Assembly (NCBI RefSeq): GCF_008642335.1
Contig: NZ_CP029191.1
Coordinates: 1,736,001 to 1,800,000, forward strand
Source of the DNA: Streptomyces venezuelae
GTDB lineage: Bacteria > Actinomycetota > Actinomycetes > Streptomycetales > Streptomycetaceae
Direction of reading: 5' to 3'
Length of the DNA: 64,000 nucleotides
Numbering within the stretch: the stretch's first letter is position 1; each line of letters starts with the position of its first letter. The translations under genes and the position numbers were made by a program. A model generated the notes under the pieces. The model saw only the letters and a list, made by a program, of their open reading frames with translations, made no database searches and was not told the origin of the DNA. Positions 49,578-58,531 of the stretch are shown piece after piece.

Positions 49578-49638
49578 GGCTGTCGTCGTGCTCTCTCTCT
49601 GCGTAAGAAGTCAGTCGCTGCGGGGACGGTGTCCGGTC

Positions 49639-51060
49639 TTAGCCGACCGAACCCTCCATCTGCAGCTCGATCAGCCGGTTGAGCTCCAGGGCGTACTCCA
49701 TGGGGAGCTCCTTGGCGATCGGCTCGACGAAGCCGCGCACGATCATCGCCATGGCCTCGAACTCCGTCATGCCGCGGCTCATCAGGTAGAAGAGCTGGTC
49801 GTCGGAGACCTTGGAGACGGTGGCCTCGTGTCCCATGGAGACGTCGTCCTCGCGGACGTCGACGTAGGGGTAGGTGTCCGAGCGCGAGATCGTGTCGACG
49901 AGCAGTGCGTCGCAGAGCACGTTCGACTTCGATCCGGCGGCGCCCTCACCGATCTCGACGAGGCCGCGGTACGACGTACGGCCGCCGCCGCGCGCCACCG
50001 ACTTGGAGACGATGTTGGAGGACGTGTTCGGCGCCATGTGGACCATCTTGGAGCCGGCGTCCTGGTGCTGGCCCTCGCCCGCGAAGGCGATGGACAGGGT
50101 TTCGCCCTTGGCGTGCTCGCCCATGAGGTAGACGGCGGGGTACTTCATCGTCACCTTGGAGCCGATGTTGCCGTCGATCCACTCCATGGTCGCGCCCTCG
50201 TACGCCACGGCGCGCTTGGTGACCAGGTTGTAGACGTTGTTCGACCAGTTCTGGATCGTCGTGTAGCGGCAGCGGCCGCCCTTCTTGACGATGATCTCGA
50301 CGACGGCGGAGTGCAGCGAGTCCGACTTGTAGATCGGGGCGGTGCAGCCCTCGACGTAGTGAACGTACGCGTCCTCGTCGACGATGATCAGGGTCCGCTC
50401 GAACTGGCCCATGTTCTCCGTGTTGATGCGGAAGTAGGCCTGGAGCGGGATCTCGACGTGCACGCCCTTGGGGACGTAGATGAACGAGCCACCGGACCAG
50501 ACGGCGCTGTTCAGCGAGGCGAACTTGTTGTCACCGACGGGGATGACGGTGCCGAAGTACTCCTTGAAGAGCTCCGGGTGCTCCTTCAGCGCCGTGTCGG
50601 TGTCGAGGAAGATGACGCCCTGCTCCTCCAGGTCCTCGCGGATCTGGTGGTAGACGACCTCGGACTCGTACTGGGCCGCGACACCTGCGACGAGGCGCTG
50701 CTTCTCCGCCTCGGGGATGCCGAGCTTGTCGTACGTGTTCTTGATGTCCTCGGGCAGGTCCTCCCAGGACTCCGCCTGCTTCTCCGTGGAGCGCACGAAG
50801 TACTTGATGTTGTCGAAGTCGATGCCCGAGAGGTCCGAGCCCCAGTTGGGCATGGGCTTCTTGTCGAAGAGGCGCAGGCCCTTGAGGCGGAGCTTGGTCA
50901 TCCACTCCGGCTCGTTCTTCTTCGCCGAGATGTCGCGGACGACGTCCTCGTTGATGCCGCGCTTGGCAGAGGCACCGGCGACGTCGGAGTCGGCCCAGCC
51001 GTATTCGTAGTTGCCCAGGCCCTCGAGTTCGGGGTGGGCAGTCTCCGTGGGGAGCGTCAT
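49639..51060 (-). CDS. sufB: Fe-S cluster assembly protein SufB
   Basis: A 473-residue core scaffold subunit. Typical segments are [56 protein letters not shown] (conserved Cys), and the C-terminal [22 protein letters not shown] block with a conserved Glu/His. It accepts sulfur from SufU and iron to build clusters in the SufBC2D complex. The start ATG overlaps the sufR stop (51057-51060). It is the first structural gene of the operon. Confidence 0.97.
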   Translation of the reverse strand: MTLPTETAHPELEGLGNYEYGWADSDVAGASAKRGINEDVVRDISAKKNEPEWMTKLRLKGLRLFDKKPMPNWGSDLSGIDFDNIKYFVRSTEKQAESWEDLPEDIKNTYDKLGIPEAEKQRLVAGVAAQYESEVVYHQIREDLEEQGVIFLDTDTALKEHPELFKEYFGTVIPVGDNKFASLNSAVWSGGSFIYVPKGVHVEIPLQAYFRINTENMGQFERTLIIVDEDAYVHYVEGCTAPIYKSDSLHSAVVEIIVKKGGRCRYTTIQNWSNNVYNLVTKRAVAYEGATMEWIDGNIGSKVTMKYPAVYLMGEHAKGETLSIAFAGEGQHQDAGSKMVHMAPNTSSNIVSKSVARGGGRTSYRGLVEIGEGAAGSKSNVLCDALLVDTISRSDTYPYVDVREDDVSMGHEATVSKVSDDQLFYLMSRGMTEFEAMAMIVRGFVEPIAKELPMEYALELNRLIELQMEGSVG

Positions 51061-51800
51061 GCGGGGTTCCTCCCGGCCGTGCTTGCTGATGCTGGTGTGG
51101 TGGCTTGCCTGGTGGTGGTGCTGCCGCTGCCGCCGCTGCGCGGAATGAACGTCGTGCAGACGCCGTCTCCGTGGGCGATGGTGGCGAGGCGCTGCACATG
51201 CGTGCCGAGGAGTTCGGAGAACATCTCCGTCTCCGCCTCGCAGAGCTGCGGAAACTGTTCGGCGACATGGGCGACCGGGCAGTGGTGCTGGCAGAGCTGT
51301 TCGCCGACCGGTGCGCTGCGCGCCGTAGCAGCGTACCCGTCGGCGGTCAACGCCTTCGCCAGAGCCTCGGTGCGCTGTTCGGGGGACGCGGCGTCGATCG
51401 CCTGCCGGTACGTCTCCGCCTGGGCGGTGATCCTCGCGCGGGCGAACGCGACGACGGCCTCTTCGCCGTGGTGCTCGGTGATCCACCGCAGCGCTTCCGC
51501 GGCCAGCTTGTCGTACGACTGGTCGAAGGCATCGCGCCCGCAGTCGGTCAGCGCGAAGACCTTGGCGGGGCGGCCACGGGTCCTGGCGCCGTAGACCCGC
51601 TGTTCGCGGGGCTCGACCACGTTCTCGTGGGCGAGGGCGTCCAGGTGCCTGCGGACGGCCGCCTGGGTGAGGCCGAGGCGCTTCGCGAGATCGGCGACGG
51701 TGGACGGGCCGTGATCCAGGATGGACCGCGCGACACGGTTGCGCGTCGAACGCTCACCGGTCGCGAGTTCCTCCTGCGGAGCCTCGCCAACGTTTTTCAC
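51057..51800 (-). CDS. sufR: Fe-S cluster-sensing repressor SufR
   Basis: A 247-residue regulator with an N-terminal winged helix ([29 protein letters not shown]) and a C-terminal cluster-binding region with Cys170, Cys174, Cys187 and Cys215 ([20 protein letters not shown]). This is the [4Fe-4S] pattern of actinobacterial and cyanobacterial SufR. The longest frame starts with TTG at 51836; I prefer GTG at 51800 because it matches family N-termini (VKNVGEA) and lies directly after the promoter and operator. The start is probably leaderless: TTGTCA at 51831-51836 is a -35 and the transcription start should fall at about the GTG. It represses the operon when clusters are plentiful. Confidence 0.93.
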   Translation of the reverse strand: MKNVGEAPQEELATGERSTRNRVARSILDHGPSTVADLAKRLGLTQAAVRRHLDALAHENVVEPREQRVYGARTRGRPAKVFALTDCGRDAFDQSYDKLAAEALRWITEHHGEEAVVAFARARITAQAETYRQAIDAASPEQRTEALAKALTADGYAATARSAPVGEQLCQHHCPVAHVAEQFPQLCEAETEMFSELLGTHVQRLATIAHGDGVCTTFIPRSGGSGSTTTRQATTPASASTAGRNPA

Positions 51801-51813
51801 AACGCCATTGTTG
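51800..51813 (-). promoter_or_regulatory. SufR operator (CAAC-N6-GTTG)
   Basis: CAAC at 51800-51803, six bases GCCATT, and GTTG at 51810-51813 form exactly the palindrome described for SufR. It lies directly before the sufR GTG start and downstream of TTGTCA, overlapping the -10 region of a probable leaderless promoter, so repression of the whole operon is expected. Confidence 0.85.
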
Positions 51814-51872
51814 CGTAATTCCTCAGAGCCTGACAACCCGCGTCCTGATCACCGGACGGTGCGCTGCATCAC

Positions 51873-51891
51873 TTAGGCAAACCTAAGCTGA
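51873..51891. promoter_or_regulatory. DtxR/IdeR/DmdR-type iron box between suf and aac(3)
   Basis: TTAGG-CAAA-CCTAA-GCTGA matches about 14 of 19 positions of the iron-box consensus TTAGGTTAGCCTAACCTAA, with both core arms TTAGG and CCTAA exact. It lies 73 bases from the sufR start and 71 bases from the divergent acetyltransferase start. Iron control of suf by DmdR1-like repressors, in addition to SufR, would be consistent with this. Confidence 0.6.
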
Positions 51892-51961
51892 CCTGCGGAA
51901 ACGATCACTGATCGATCAATTCGGTGGCGCTCGCGCGCTCCGTCCAGGAGACTCCCTGACC

Positions 51962-52783
51962 ATGCCGACACCCCCTCCCACCGGCCCTTTGTGCACGCGC
52001 GAGTCGCTCACGCGCGAGCTGCTCGCGCTCGGTGTGCGCCCCGGAGAGACCCTCCTCGCCCACACCTCGCTCAGCGCGCTCGGCTGGGTGAGCGGTGGCG
52101 CCGTAGCCCTCGTCCAGGCCCTCCTGGACGCCCTGGGCCCCGAGGGCACGCTCGTGGTCCCCGCCCATTCCGGCGACAACTCCGAACCATCGGTGTGGCA
52201 GAACCCGCCCGTGCCCGAGGACTGGTGGCCGGTGCTGCGCGCGTCGATGCCCGCGTACGACCCGCTGACCTCGCCCACGTACGGCGTCGGCATCGTCCCG
52301 GAGACCGTCCGCACCTGGCCCGGCGCCCTGCGCAGCGCCCACCCGCAGACGTCGTTCGCCGCGCTCGGCCCCGCCGCCGCCACGATCACCGCCGGGCACG
52401 CCCGCGACTGCCGCCTCGGCGAGCGCAGCCCCCTGGCCCGCCTGGAGAAGGCGGGCGCCCGCGTCCTCCTCCTCGGCGCGGGCTACGGCTCGTGCACCTC
52501 GTTCCACCTGGCCGAATACCGCATCCCCGGCCCGGAGGAGGAGAACTCCTTCGCCGCGATGACCTCGCGGGGCCGCGTCTGGAAGACCGTGCGGGAGCGC
52601 TCGATCGACGAGGAGGACTTCGGCGAGCTCGGCGCGGCCTTCGAAAAGGACACGGAGGTCGTACGCGGCTTCGTCGGCGCCGCCGAGTCGCGCCTCTTCC
52701 CCGTGGCCGACGCCGTGGCGTACGCGGAGCGGTGGCTTGCGGCGAACCGCCCCGCGCATCCGGGACCCCAGGACCGTCCCTAG
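51962..52783 (+). CDS. Aminoglycoside N(3)-acetyltransferase family protein
   Basis: A 273-residue AAC(3)/antibiotic-NAT family protein that uses acetyl-CoA. Motifs are TLLAHTSLSALGWVSGGA, TLVVPAHSGDNSEP, YGVGIVPETVR, RSAHPQTSFAALGP and VLLLGAGYGSCTSFHLAEY. It is similar to chromosomal family members with unknown natural substrate, so resistance should not be assumed. AGGAG lies about 12 bases before the ATG. It is divergent from suf, with the iron box between, and is followed after 11 bases by an ABC exporter operon. Confidence 0.88.
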   Translation: MPTPPPTGPLCTRESLTRELLALGVRPGETLLAHTSLSALGWVSGGAVALVQALLDALGPEGTLVVPAHSGDNSEPSVWQNPPVPEDWWPVLRASMPAYDPLTSPTYGVGIVPETVRTWPGALRSAHPQTSFAALGPAAATITAGHARDCRLGERSPLARLEKAGARVLLLGAGYGSCTSFHLAEYRIPGPEEENSFAAMTSRGRVWKTVRERSIDEEDFGELGAAFEKDTEVVRGFVGAAESRLFPVADAVAYAERWLAANRPAHPGPQDRP

Positions 52784-52794
52784 ACTTGCTCACC

Positions 52795-53718
52795 ATGCGA
52801 AACGAGCCCGTCGTCCAGGTCGAGAATCTGGTCATGCGGTACGGCCCCAAGACCGCGGTGGACGGTCTCGACCTGACGGCGGGGGTCGGCATCACCGCCG
52901 TCCTCGGCCCCAACGGTGCGGGCAAGACCACCACGATCGAGACCTGCGAGGGCTACCGGAAGCCGGACTCCGGCACCGTCCGCGTCCTCGGCCTCGACCC
53001 GGTCCGCGAGGCGCGGGCGCTGCGGCCCCGCGTCGGCGTGATGCTCCAGTCCGGCGGCGTCTACTCCGGCGCCCGCGCCGACGAGATGCTCCGTCACGTG
53101 GCCAAGCTCCACGCGCACCCGCTCGACGTCGACGCGCTGATCGAGCGCCTCGGCCTCGGCGGCTGCGGCCGCACCACCTACCGGCGGCTCTCCGGCGGCC
53201 AGCAGCAGCGCCTCGCGCTCGCCATGGCCGTCGTCGGCAGGCCCGAGCTGGTCTTCCTCGACGAGCCGACCGCGGGCCTCGACCCGCAGGCGCGCCGGGC
53301 GACCTGGGAGCTCGTGCGGGACCTGCGCCGCGACGGGGTCTCCGTCATCCTCACCACGCATCACATGGACGAGGCCGAGGAGCTCTCCGACGACGTCGCG
53401 ATCGTCGACGCGGGCAAGGTCATCGCCCAGGGCAGCCCCGACGAGCTGTGCCGCGGCGGCGCCGAGAACACCCTGCGCTTCACCGGCCGCCCCGGCCTCG
53501 ACGTCGGCTCGCTCCTCAAGGCGCTGCCCCCGGACTCCGCCGCCGCCGAACTCACCCCCGGCAGCTACCGCGTGAGCGGCACGGTCGACCCGCAGCTGCT
53601 CGCCACGGTCACCTCGTGGTGCGCCCAGCACGGCGTCATGCCGGACCGCATCTCGGTCGAACGCCACACCTTGGAAGACGTCTTCTTGGAGCTCACGGGT
53701 AAGGAGCTGCGCGGATGA
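52795..53718 (+). CDS. ABC-2 exporter ATP-binding protein
   Basis: A 307-residue ABC ATPase. Walker A is GPNGAGKTTT, Q-loop VMLQSGGV, signature RLSGGQQQRLALAMAV, Walker B LVFLDEPTAGLD and H-switch TTHHMDEAEE. A C-terminal extension follows, as in DrrA-type proteins. Start ATG at 52795 has no ribosome site but TAGACT ends 8 bases upstream, so a leaderless message is plausible. It overlaps the permease gene by 4 bases. The substrate is unknown; haem or drug export are possible because ctaA follows. Confidence 0.94.
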   Translation: MRNEPVVQVENLVMRYGPKTAVDGLDLTAGVGITAVLGPNGAGKTTTIETCEGYRKPDSGTVRVLGLDPVREARALRPRVGVMLQSGGVYSGARADEMLRHVAKLHAHPLDVDALIERLGLGGCGRTTYRRLSGGQQQRLALAMAVVGRPELVFLDEPTAGLDPQARRATWELVRDLRRDGVSVILTTHHMDEAEELSDDVAIVDAGKVIAQGSPDELCRGGAENTLRFTGRPGLDVGSLLKALPPDSAAAELTPGSYRVSGTVDPQLLATVTSWCAQHGVMPDRISVERHTLEDVFLELTGKELRG

Positions 53719-54485
53719 GCGCCGCCGGAACGTACACGCCGGAGCCGGGCGCCGCCCCGCTCCCCCGCATGATCGCGGCGCAGGCGGCCCTGGAGACGAA
53801 GATGCTGCTGCGCAACGGCGAGCAGTTGCTCCTCACGGTCATCATCCCGACGCTGCTCCTGGTGCTGTTCAGCGCGGTCGACATCGTCGACACCGGCAAG
53901 GGCGAGGCGGTGGACTTCCTCGCGCCCGGCATCCTCGCGCTCGCCGTGATGTCGACGGCGTTCACCGGGCAGGCCATCGCGACGGGCTTCGAGCGCCGGT
54001 ACGGAGTGCTCAAGCGGCTCGGCGCGTCACCGCTGCCGCGCTGGGGCCTGATGACGGCCAAGACGCTCTCGGTGCTTGTCACCGAGGTGCTCCAGGTCGT
54101 GCTCGTCACGGTCATCGCGTTCGCGCTCGGCTGGTCGCCGCACGGCAACCCGTTCGCCGTCCTGCTGCTCCTGGTGCTCGGCACGGCGGCGTTCTCCGGG
54201 CTCGGCCTGCTGATGGCGGGCACGCTCAAGGCGGAGGCGACGCTGGCCGCCGCGAACCTCGTCTTCCTGCTGCTGCTCATGGGCGGCGGCGTGATCGTCC
54301 CGCTCGACAAGTTCCCCGACGCGGCCCAGACGCTCCTCGGGCTGCTCCCCATCTCCGCGCTCTCGGACGGCCTGCGCGACGTTCTGCAGCACGGCGCGGG
54401 CATGCCGTGGGGCGACCTCGGGATCCTCGCCGTATGGGCGGTGCTCGGGCTCGGCGCGGCGGCGAAGTTCTTCCGCTGGGAGTGA
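53715..54485 (+). CDS. ABC-2 type exporter permease
   Basis: A 256-residue permease with six hydrophobic helices (LLLTVIIPTLLLVLFSAVDI, ILALAVMSTAFTGQAIATGF, VLVTEVLQVVLVTVIAFAL, VLLLLVLGTAAFSGLGLLM, LVFLLLLMGGGVIVPLD, ILAVWAVLGLGAAAKFF). The ABC-2 loop FERRYGVLKRLGASPL is typical. It is coupled to the ATPase gene (ATGA overlap) and ends 89 bases before ctaA. Confidence 0.93.
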   Translation: MSAAGTYTPEPGAAPLPRMIAAQAALETKMLLRNGEQLLLTVIIPTLLLVLFSAVDIVDTGKGEAVDFLAPGILALAVMSTAFTGQAIATGFERRYGVLKRLGASPLPRWGLMTAKTLSVLVTEVLQVVLVTVIAFALGWSPHGNPFAVLLLLVLGTAAFSGLGLLMAGTLKAEATLAAANLVFLLLLMGGGVIVPLDKFPDAAQTLLGLLPISALSDGLRDVLQHGAGMPWGDLGILAVWAVLGLGAAAKFFRWE

Positions 54486-54574
54486 GGGCGCGCCCGGCGT
54501 AACCGCGGTCACAGAAGCGCCGGATACGTCCCCCTCGTGAAGCCGTGCACAAGCGGCCCCCTACGATGGGGCCC

Positions 54575-55573
54575 GTGCCAAACGTGACCCGAGCCGACAT
54601 CGCTCAAGCCGTGCGGAACCCGCTCGCCTTCATCGCCGAGCGCTGGACCCCCACCCAGCGGACCGTCCAGCAGGCGGCCCTGATCTCCCTCGTCATGACG
54701 GTCCTCATCGTGGTGACGGGTGGCGCCGTCCGCCTGACCGGCTCGGGCCTCGGCTGCCCGACCTGGCCCAAGTGCACGGACGACTCGCTGACCGCGACCC
54801 ACGAGATGGGCGTCCACGGCGCCATCGAGTTCGGCAACCGCATGCTGGCGTACGTGCTCTCCGCGGCCGTCGGCTGGGCGATCATCGCGGCCCGCTCGCA
54901 GAAGCCCCTGCGGCGCAGCCTCGTCCGCCTCGGCTGGGCGCAGTTCTGGCTGGTCATGGGCAACGCGGTGCTCGGCGGCATCGTCGTGCTCGTCGGCCTC
55001 AACCCGTACACGGTCGCGGCACACTTCCTGCTCTCCTCCGCCCTGATCGCGGTCGCCGTCGTCATGTGGCAGCGGGCGCAGGAGGGCGACGCGGAGCCCC
55101 GGCCGCTGGTCGGCAAGGCCGTGGCGCAGCTCGTGTGGTTCCTGGTCGCGGCGTCCGCCCTGCTGATCGTGGTGGGCACCGTCGTGACGGGCGCGGGCCC
55201 GCATGCGGGCGACTCGAGCGACGTGCCGCGGATGGGCGTCGACTGGGAGGCGGTCGCCAAGCTGCACGCGGTCCTCGCGTGGATCGTGGTGACGCTGACG
55301 TTCGCGCTGTGGTTCGTCCTGAAGGCCGTCGACGCGCCGCCGGGACCGCTGACCCGCACCCGCCAGCTGTTCCTGATCCTGCTGTCGCAGGGCGCGATCG
55401 GTTACGTCCAGTACTTCACGGACCTGCCGGAGCTCCTCGTCGGCCTGCACATGCTCGGCTCCTGCGTCGTGTGGATCGCCGTGCTGCGCGTCCTGCTCTC
55501 GCTGCGGGAGCGCCCGCTCACCACGGCCGACCTGCCCGCCCAGGCGGACGACTCACGGCTCTCGGCCGTCTGA
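54575..55573 (+). CDS. ctaA: Haem A synthase (CtaA/COX15)
   Basis: A 332-residue eight-helix membrane enzyme converting haem O to haem A for cytochrome c oxidase. The haem-ligand histidines are in EMGVHGAIEFGNRM, PYTVAAHFLLSS, KLHAVLAWIVV and GLHMLGSCVVW. The paired Cys of the extracellular loop are in GLGCPTWPKCTDD. I place the start at GTG 54575: TACGAT at 54562-54567 is a good -10 with the start point at the GTG, a leaderless message. The last 21 bases overlap the convergent amidohydrolase gene. Confidence 0.93.
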   Translation: MPNVTRADIAQAVRNPLAFIAERWTPTQRTVQQAALISLVMTVLIVVTGGAVRLTGSGLGCPTWPKCTDDSLTATHEMGVHGAIEFGNRMLAYVLSAAVGWAIIAARSQKPLRRSLVRLGWAQFWLVMGNAVLGGIVVLVGLNPYTVAAHFLLSSALIAVAVVMWQRAQEGDAEPRPLVGKAVAQLVWFLVAASALLIVVGTVVTGAGPHAGDSSDVPRMGVDWEAVAKLHAVLAWIVVTLTFALWFVLKAVDAPPGPLTRTRQLFLILLSQGAIGYVQYFTDLPELLVGLHMLGSCVVWIAVLRVLLSLRERPLTTADLPAQADDSRLSAV

Positions 55574-56674
55574 GAGCCGCTGCCTGGGCCCGTCCGGCAG
55601 GCCGTACACCCGCCGTGCGTTGCCCGCGGCGATGAGACCCGCCACGCGCTGCGCGTCGGTGAGCGACCAGGCGCCCTCCGCGACCCAGGTGCCGAGCACC
55701 CGTCCGAGGGCCTCCCTGAACAGCTGTGCCCCGACGACGTGCAGCTCGGGCAGGCCGTGGGCGCCGCTGGAGAACAGCAGCTTGCCGAACGGCGCGAGTT
55801 CCAGGATCTCGGCGAGCACGGCCGCCGCGCGGGCCCCGGTGCGCACCAGCGCGGGGCCCAGATCCGCGTACACGTGCGGGAAGACGGCCGCGAGGTGCGC
55901 GGCGCCGCGATGGTACGGGTAGCCGTGCAGCAGCACCAGGTCGGTGCCGAGCCCGGCGGTGGCCCGCGCGAACTCCCCGAAGTACGTCTGCGGGTCCCCG
56001 GCGCCCGCGTGCAGTTGGAGCGGCCGTCCCGAGGCCACCGCGATCCACAGCAGGTGCCGCAGCAGCACCGGGTCGGCGAGCACCCCGCCGACCTGCCGCC
56101 CCGCCAGCCAGCGCCCCACCGCGCCCCGCACCTCGCCCGGCCCGGGCGGTTCCGGGGCGAGGGCGAGCGGATGCCGTGCGCCCGCGACGGAGGTGAAGGC
56201 GACGGCCCCTACGGCGGCCGCGTGCACGGACTCGGCGAGGTTGGCGAGGAACGAGTCGGCGGTGCCCGAGGTGTCCGCGACCTGCTCGGCCAGTAATTCC
56301 AGGCGGACGATCTCGCGCGCGTCGGCGCCGCCGGCGGACGCCATCTCGCGGGGCCCCGTGAGGTCCCCGGGAAGTCCCGTGTCGACGAGGTACGTGGTGA
56401 TGCCGCTGCCGCGCAGGAGGCGCCGCCCCGACTCCAGGACGCCCAGTTCGCGGCGGCGGGCGAGATAGCGGGCCGGCGGGCAGTGCGGTTCGATGCCGAG
56501 CAGCGGCGGGCACCAGCGGCGCACCGCGAAGCCGGTCTGGGTGTCGAAGAAGGTGGTGCCGGGGGCGGGCGGCCCCTCGCCCCGGCCGAGGTGGGCCTCG
56601 AAGGTGCCGAGGCCCAGCTCCGTGCGGAGGACGCCATGGCAGTACTGGTCCACCAGGGACGGCGTTTCGATCAT
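55553..56674 (-). CDS. Amidohydrolase-family (FluG N-domain-like) protein
   Basis: A 373-residue amidohydrolase-like TIM barrel: SLVDQYCHGVLRTELG at the N-terminus, RRWCPPLLGIEPHCPPARYL, GRPLQLHAGAGDP, LVLLHGYPYHRGAAHLA, VYADLGPALVRTG, GKLLFSSGAHGLPELH. This resembles the N-terminal domain of FluG-like proteins and related decarboxylating/hydrolytic enzymes. The opening DxHxH motif is altered (DQYCHG), so metal binding or catalysis may differ. It converges with ctaA with a 21-base overlap. Substrate unknown. Confidence 0.82.
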   Translation of the reverse strand: MIETPSLVDQYCHGVLRTELGLGTFEAHLGRGEGPPAPGTTFFDTQTGFAVRRWCPPLLGIEPHCPPARYLARRRELGVLESGRRLLRGSGITTYLVDTGLPGDLTGPREMASAGGADAREIVRLELLAEQVADTSGTADSFLANLAESVHAAAVGAVAFTSVAGARHPLALAPEPPGPGEVRGAVGRWLAGRQVGGVLADPVLLRHLLWIAVASGRPLQLHAGAGDPQTYFGEFARATAGLGTDLVLLHGYPYHRGAAHLAAVFPHVYADLGPALVRTGARAAAVLAEILELAPFGKLLFSSGAHGLPELHVVGAQLFREALGRVLGTWVAEGAWSLTDAQRVAGLIAAGNARRVYGLPDGPRQRLSDGREP

Positions 56675-56778
56675 CCGGACTCCCGATCGGTGGACCTTGC
56701 TTCTACGGTCCTAACGGGTGACCCGGGTGTCAGGTGTTGCTTTCGGCGTTTATCGGCGGAAGCGGTTGGCGGCTGCCG

Positions 56779-57126
56779 TCAGCCGTTGCTGGGGCCGCCG
56801 ACCTGGATGCCGGCCATGCGCGTCCATTCGTAGGGTCCGGTCTTCACCTTGGCGGCGAATTCCCCGGCGAACTCCTCGTGGACGGTGATACCGGCCTTCT
56901 CCACGGCGCTCTGCGCGACGGCGTAGGTGGGCGCCACCAGGTCGCCCCAGCCGCCGTCCTCGCCGACGAGGAGGATCCGGGTGCCCTCGTGCCCGATGTA
57001 CGCGATCTGCCCCTCGGCGCCGCCGTGGGCCTGCGCGAAGGCACCGATCTCCTTGGCGAGCCGGGCGGCCTTGCGCTCGGCACGAGCTGCCTGCTTGCTG
57101 TCCTCAACCTGCTGGATCTCTGCCAT
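56779..57126 (-). CDS. Conserved hypothetical protein
   Basis: A 115-residue soluble protein: basic helical N-terminus (KQAARAERKAARLAKEIGAF), then AYIGHEGTRILLVGEDGGWG, and C-terminal EEFAGEFAAKVKTGPYEW. I recall it as conserved in Streptomyces beside ctaB, with no function. ATG at 57126. It follows ctaB by 33 bases on the same strand and may be cotranscribed with it. Confidence 0.8.
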   Translation of the reverse strand: MAEIQQVEDSKQAARAERKAARLAKEIGAFAQAHGGAEGQIAYIGHEGTRILLVGEDGGWGDLVAPTYAVAQSAVEKAGITVHEEFAGEFAAKVKTGPYEWTRMAGIQVGGPSNG

Positions 57127-57159
57127 GGCCAGGATGCTACCGACGGGTAGCCAACTTGA

Positions 57160-58107
57160 CTAGCGCAGGAAGGGGTCCACCGCCACGGCCACGAAGAGCA
57201 GCGACACGTAGGTGATCGACCAGTGGAAGAGGCGCATCTCCTTGAGCTTGCCGCCCGTGACCTCGGCCTTGGCGCGGTTCTGCAGCCCGTGCGCCTCCCA
57301 CAGCCACCAGCCGCCGGTCACCAGCGCCACCGCGGTGTAGAACCAGCCGGTGTAGCCGAGGGGCTGGAGCAGCAGCGAGACGGCCACCATGACCCAGCTG
57401 TAGAGGACGATCTGGCGGGCGACCACCTTGTTGGAGGCGATGACCGGCAGCATCGGCACGCCGACGCGCGCGTAGTCGTCCTTGACCTTCATGGAGAGCG
57501 GCCAGTAGTGCGGCGGCGTCCAGAAGAACATCACCATGAAGAGGACGATCGGCGCCCACGACATGGAGTTGGTGACCGAGGACCAGCCGATGAGGACCGG
57601 CAGGCAGCCCGCGATGCCGCCCCAGACGATGTTCTGCGAGGTCCGGCGCTTCAGGATCATCGTGTAGACGACCACGTAGAAGAGCAGGGCGCCGAGCGAC
57701 AGCCAGGCGGAGAGCCAGTTGACGGCGAAGCCGAACAGCAGCGTCGAGACGACCGCGAGGGTGATGCCGAAGACCAGGCACTCGCGTGGGCTGACCATGC
57801 CGGTCACGAGCGGCCGCTGCGACGTGCGGTCCATCAGCGCGTCGATGTCGCGGTCGATGTACATGTTGAGGGCGTTTGCGCCCCCCGCGGAGAGGTACCC
57901 GCCCAGACAGGTCACGAAGACCAGCCACAGGTCGGGCACGCCCTGCTCGGCGAGGAACATCACCGGAACGGTGGTGATGAGCAGAAGCTCGATGATCCGC
58001 GGCTTGGTCAGCGCCACGAACGCCTTGACACGAGCCCCGAACGGCCGATGGCTCGGGCTAAGGTCCGTCCCGGAAACCCCCGCTGGACGGGATTCAACGG
58101 CCGTCAC
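57160..58107 (-). CDS. ctaB: Protohaem IX farnesyltransferase (haem O synthase)
   Basis: A 315-residue UbiA-type membrane prenyltransferase that adds a farnesyl group to haem B. Signature motifs are [19 protein letters not shown] (NxxxDxxxD) and [14 protein letters not shown]. Nine hydrophobic helices are visible. The start is uncertain: GTG at 58107 gives the N-terminus [11 protein letters not shown], typical of the family; GTG 58113 and ATG 58128 are alternatives. It converts haem B to haem O, the substrate for CtaA encoded 1.6 kb away on the other strand. The 420-base region to tkt lies upstream. Confidence 0.93.
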   Translation of the reverse strand: MTAVESRPAGVSGTDLSPSHRPFGARVKAFVALTKPRIIELLLITTVPVMFLAEQGVPDLWLVFVTCLGGYLSAGGANALNMYIDRDIDALMDRTSQRPLVTGMVSPRECLVFGITLAVVSTLLFGFAVNWLSAWLSLGALLFYVVVYTMILKRRTSQNIVWGGIAGCLPVLIGWSSVTNSMSWAPIVLFMVMFFWTPPHYWPLSMKVKDDYARVGVPMLPVIASNKVVARQIVLYSWVMVAVSLLLQPLGYTGWFYTAVALVTGGWWLWEAHGLQNRAKAEVTGGKLKEMRLFHWSITYVSLLFVAVAVDPFLR

Positions 58108-58282
58108 GCACACCCCTGACAGAGACATCCCAGCAGGCCGACCAGCACCTTCTGACATGAAGATCCGGTAAAGCCCGCGCGTACCACGCCACTGTAGACG
58201 TTGCCCATACCTCGCCCTTCGCGGGGGTGGGTTCGTGTTGGGCGACCGGCCGAACGGCGTCCGGGGCGGTCCGGGTCGCCAC

Positions 58283-58351
58283 ATGAGCGGAACCGTGCGT
58301 TCATTGAGCGGACAAATGGGCGATACCTATGGCCTTTTGAGCGGACATATG
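58283..58351. repeat. Direct repeats in the ctaB-tkt intergenic region
   Basis: TTGAGCGGACAaATG at 58304-58318 and TTGAGCGGACAtATG at 58337-58351 differ at one base, 33 bases apart. A weaker copy ATGAGCGGAACCGTG is at 58283-58297, 21 bases before the first, and a partial ATGAGCGAGCC follows at 58349. The spacings of about two and three helical turns are typical of a same-face binding array. The surrounding 424-base gap otherwise holds no credible gene; TAGGCT near 58461 is a candidate -10 for tkt. Confidence 0.6.
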
Positions 58352-58531
58352 AGCGAGCCCGTATTCACTTGCGGAATGCCTCCGCTTTCCTTTCGGGAGG
58401 CGCGTCCTCGCATGTCGCTGCAGTCTGGAATGACTCGAAAAAATGAGCGTTCTAGCAGCGGTAGGCTCGACAACGGCCGGTGGGATCTACGCCGCCGGCA
58501 TTCGACATGTGGAGAGGAGCCCTGACTCAGG

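Noticed and set aside
58235..58525. Small plus-strand frame in the ctaB-tkt gap with repeated LSGQM/LSGHM peptides
   Set aside because: The peptide repeats are a by-product of the DNA direct repeats; no ribosome site or conserved domain was seen. Kept only as a DNA repeat.
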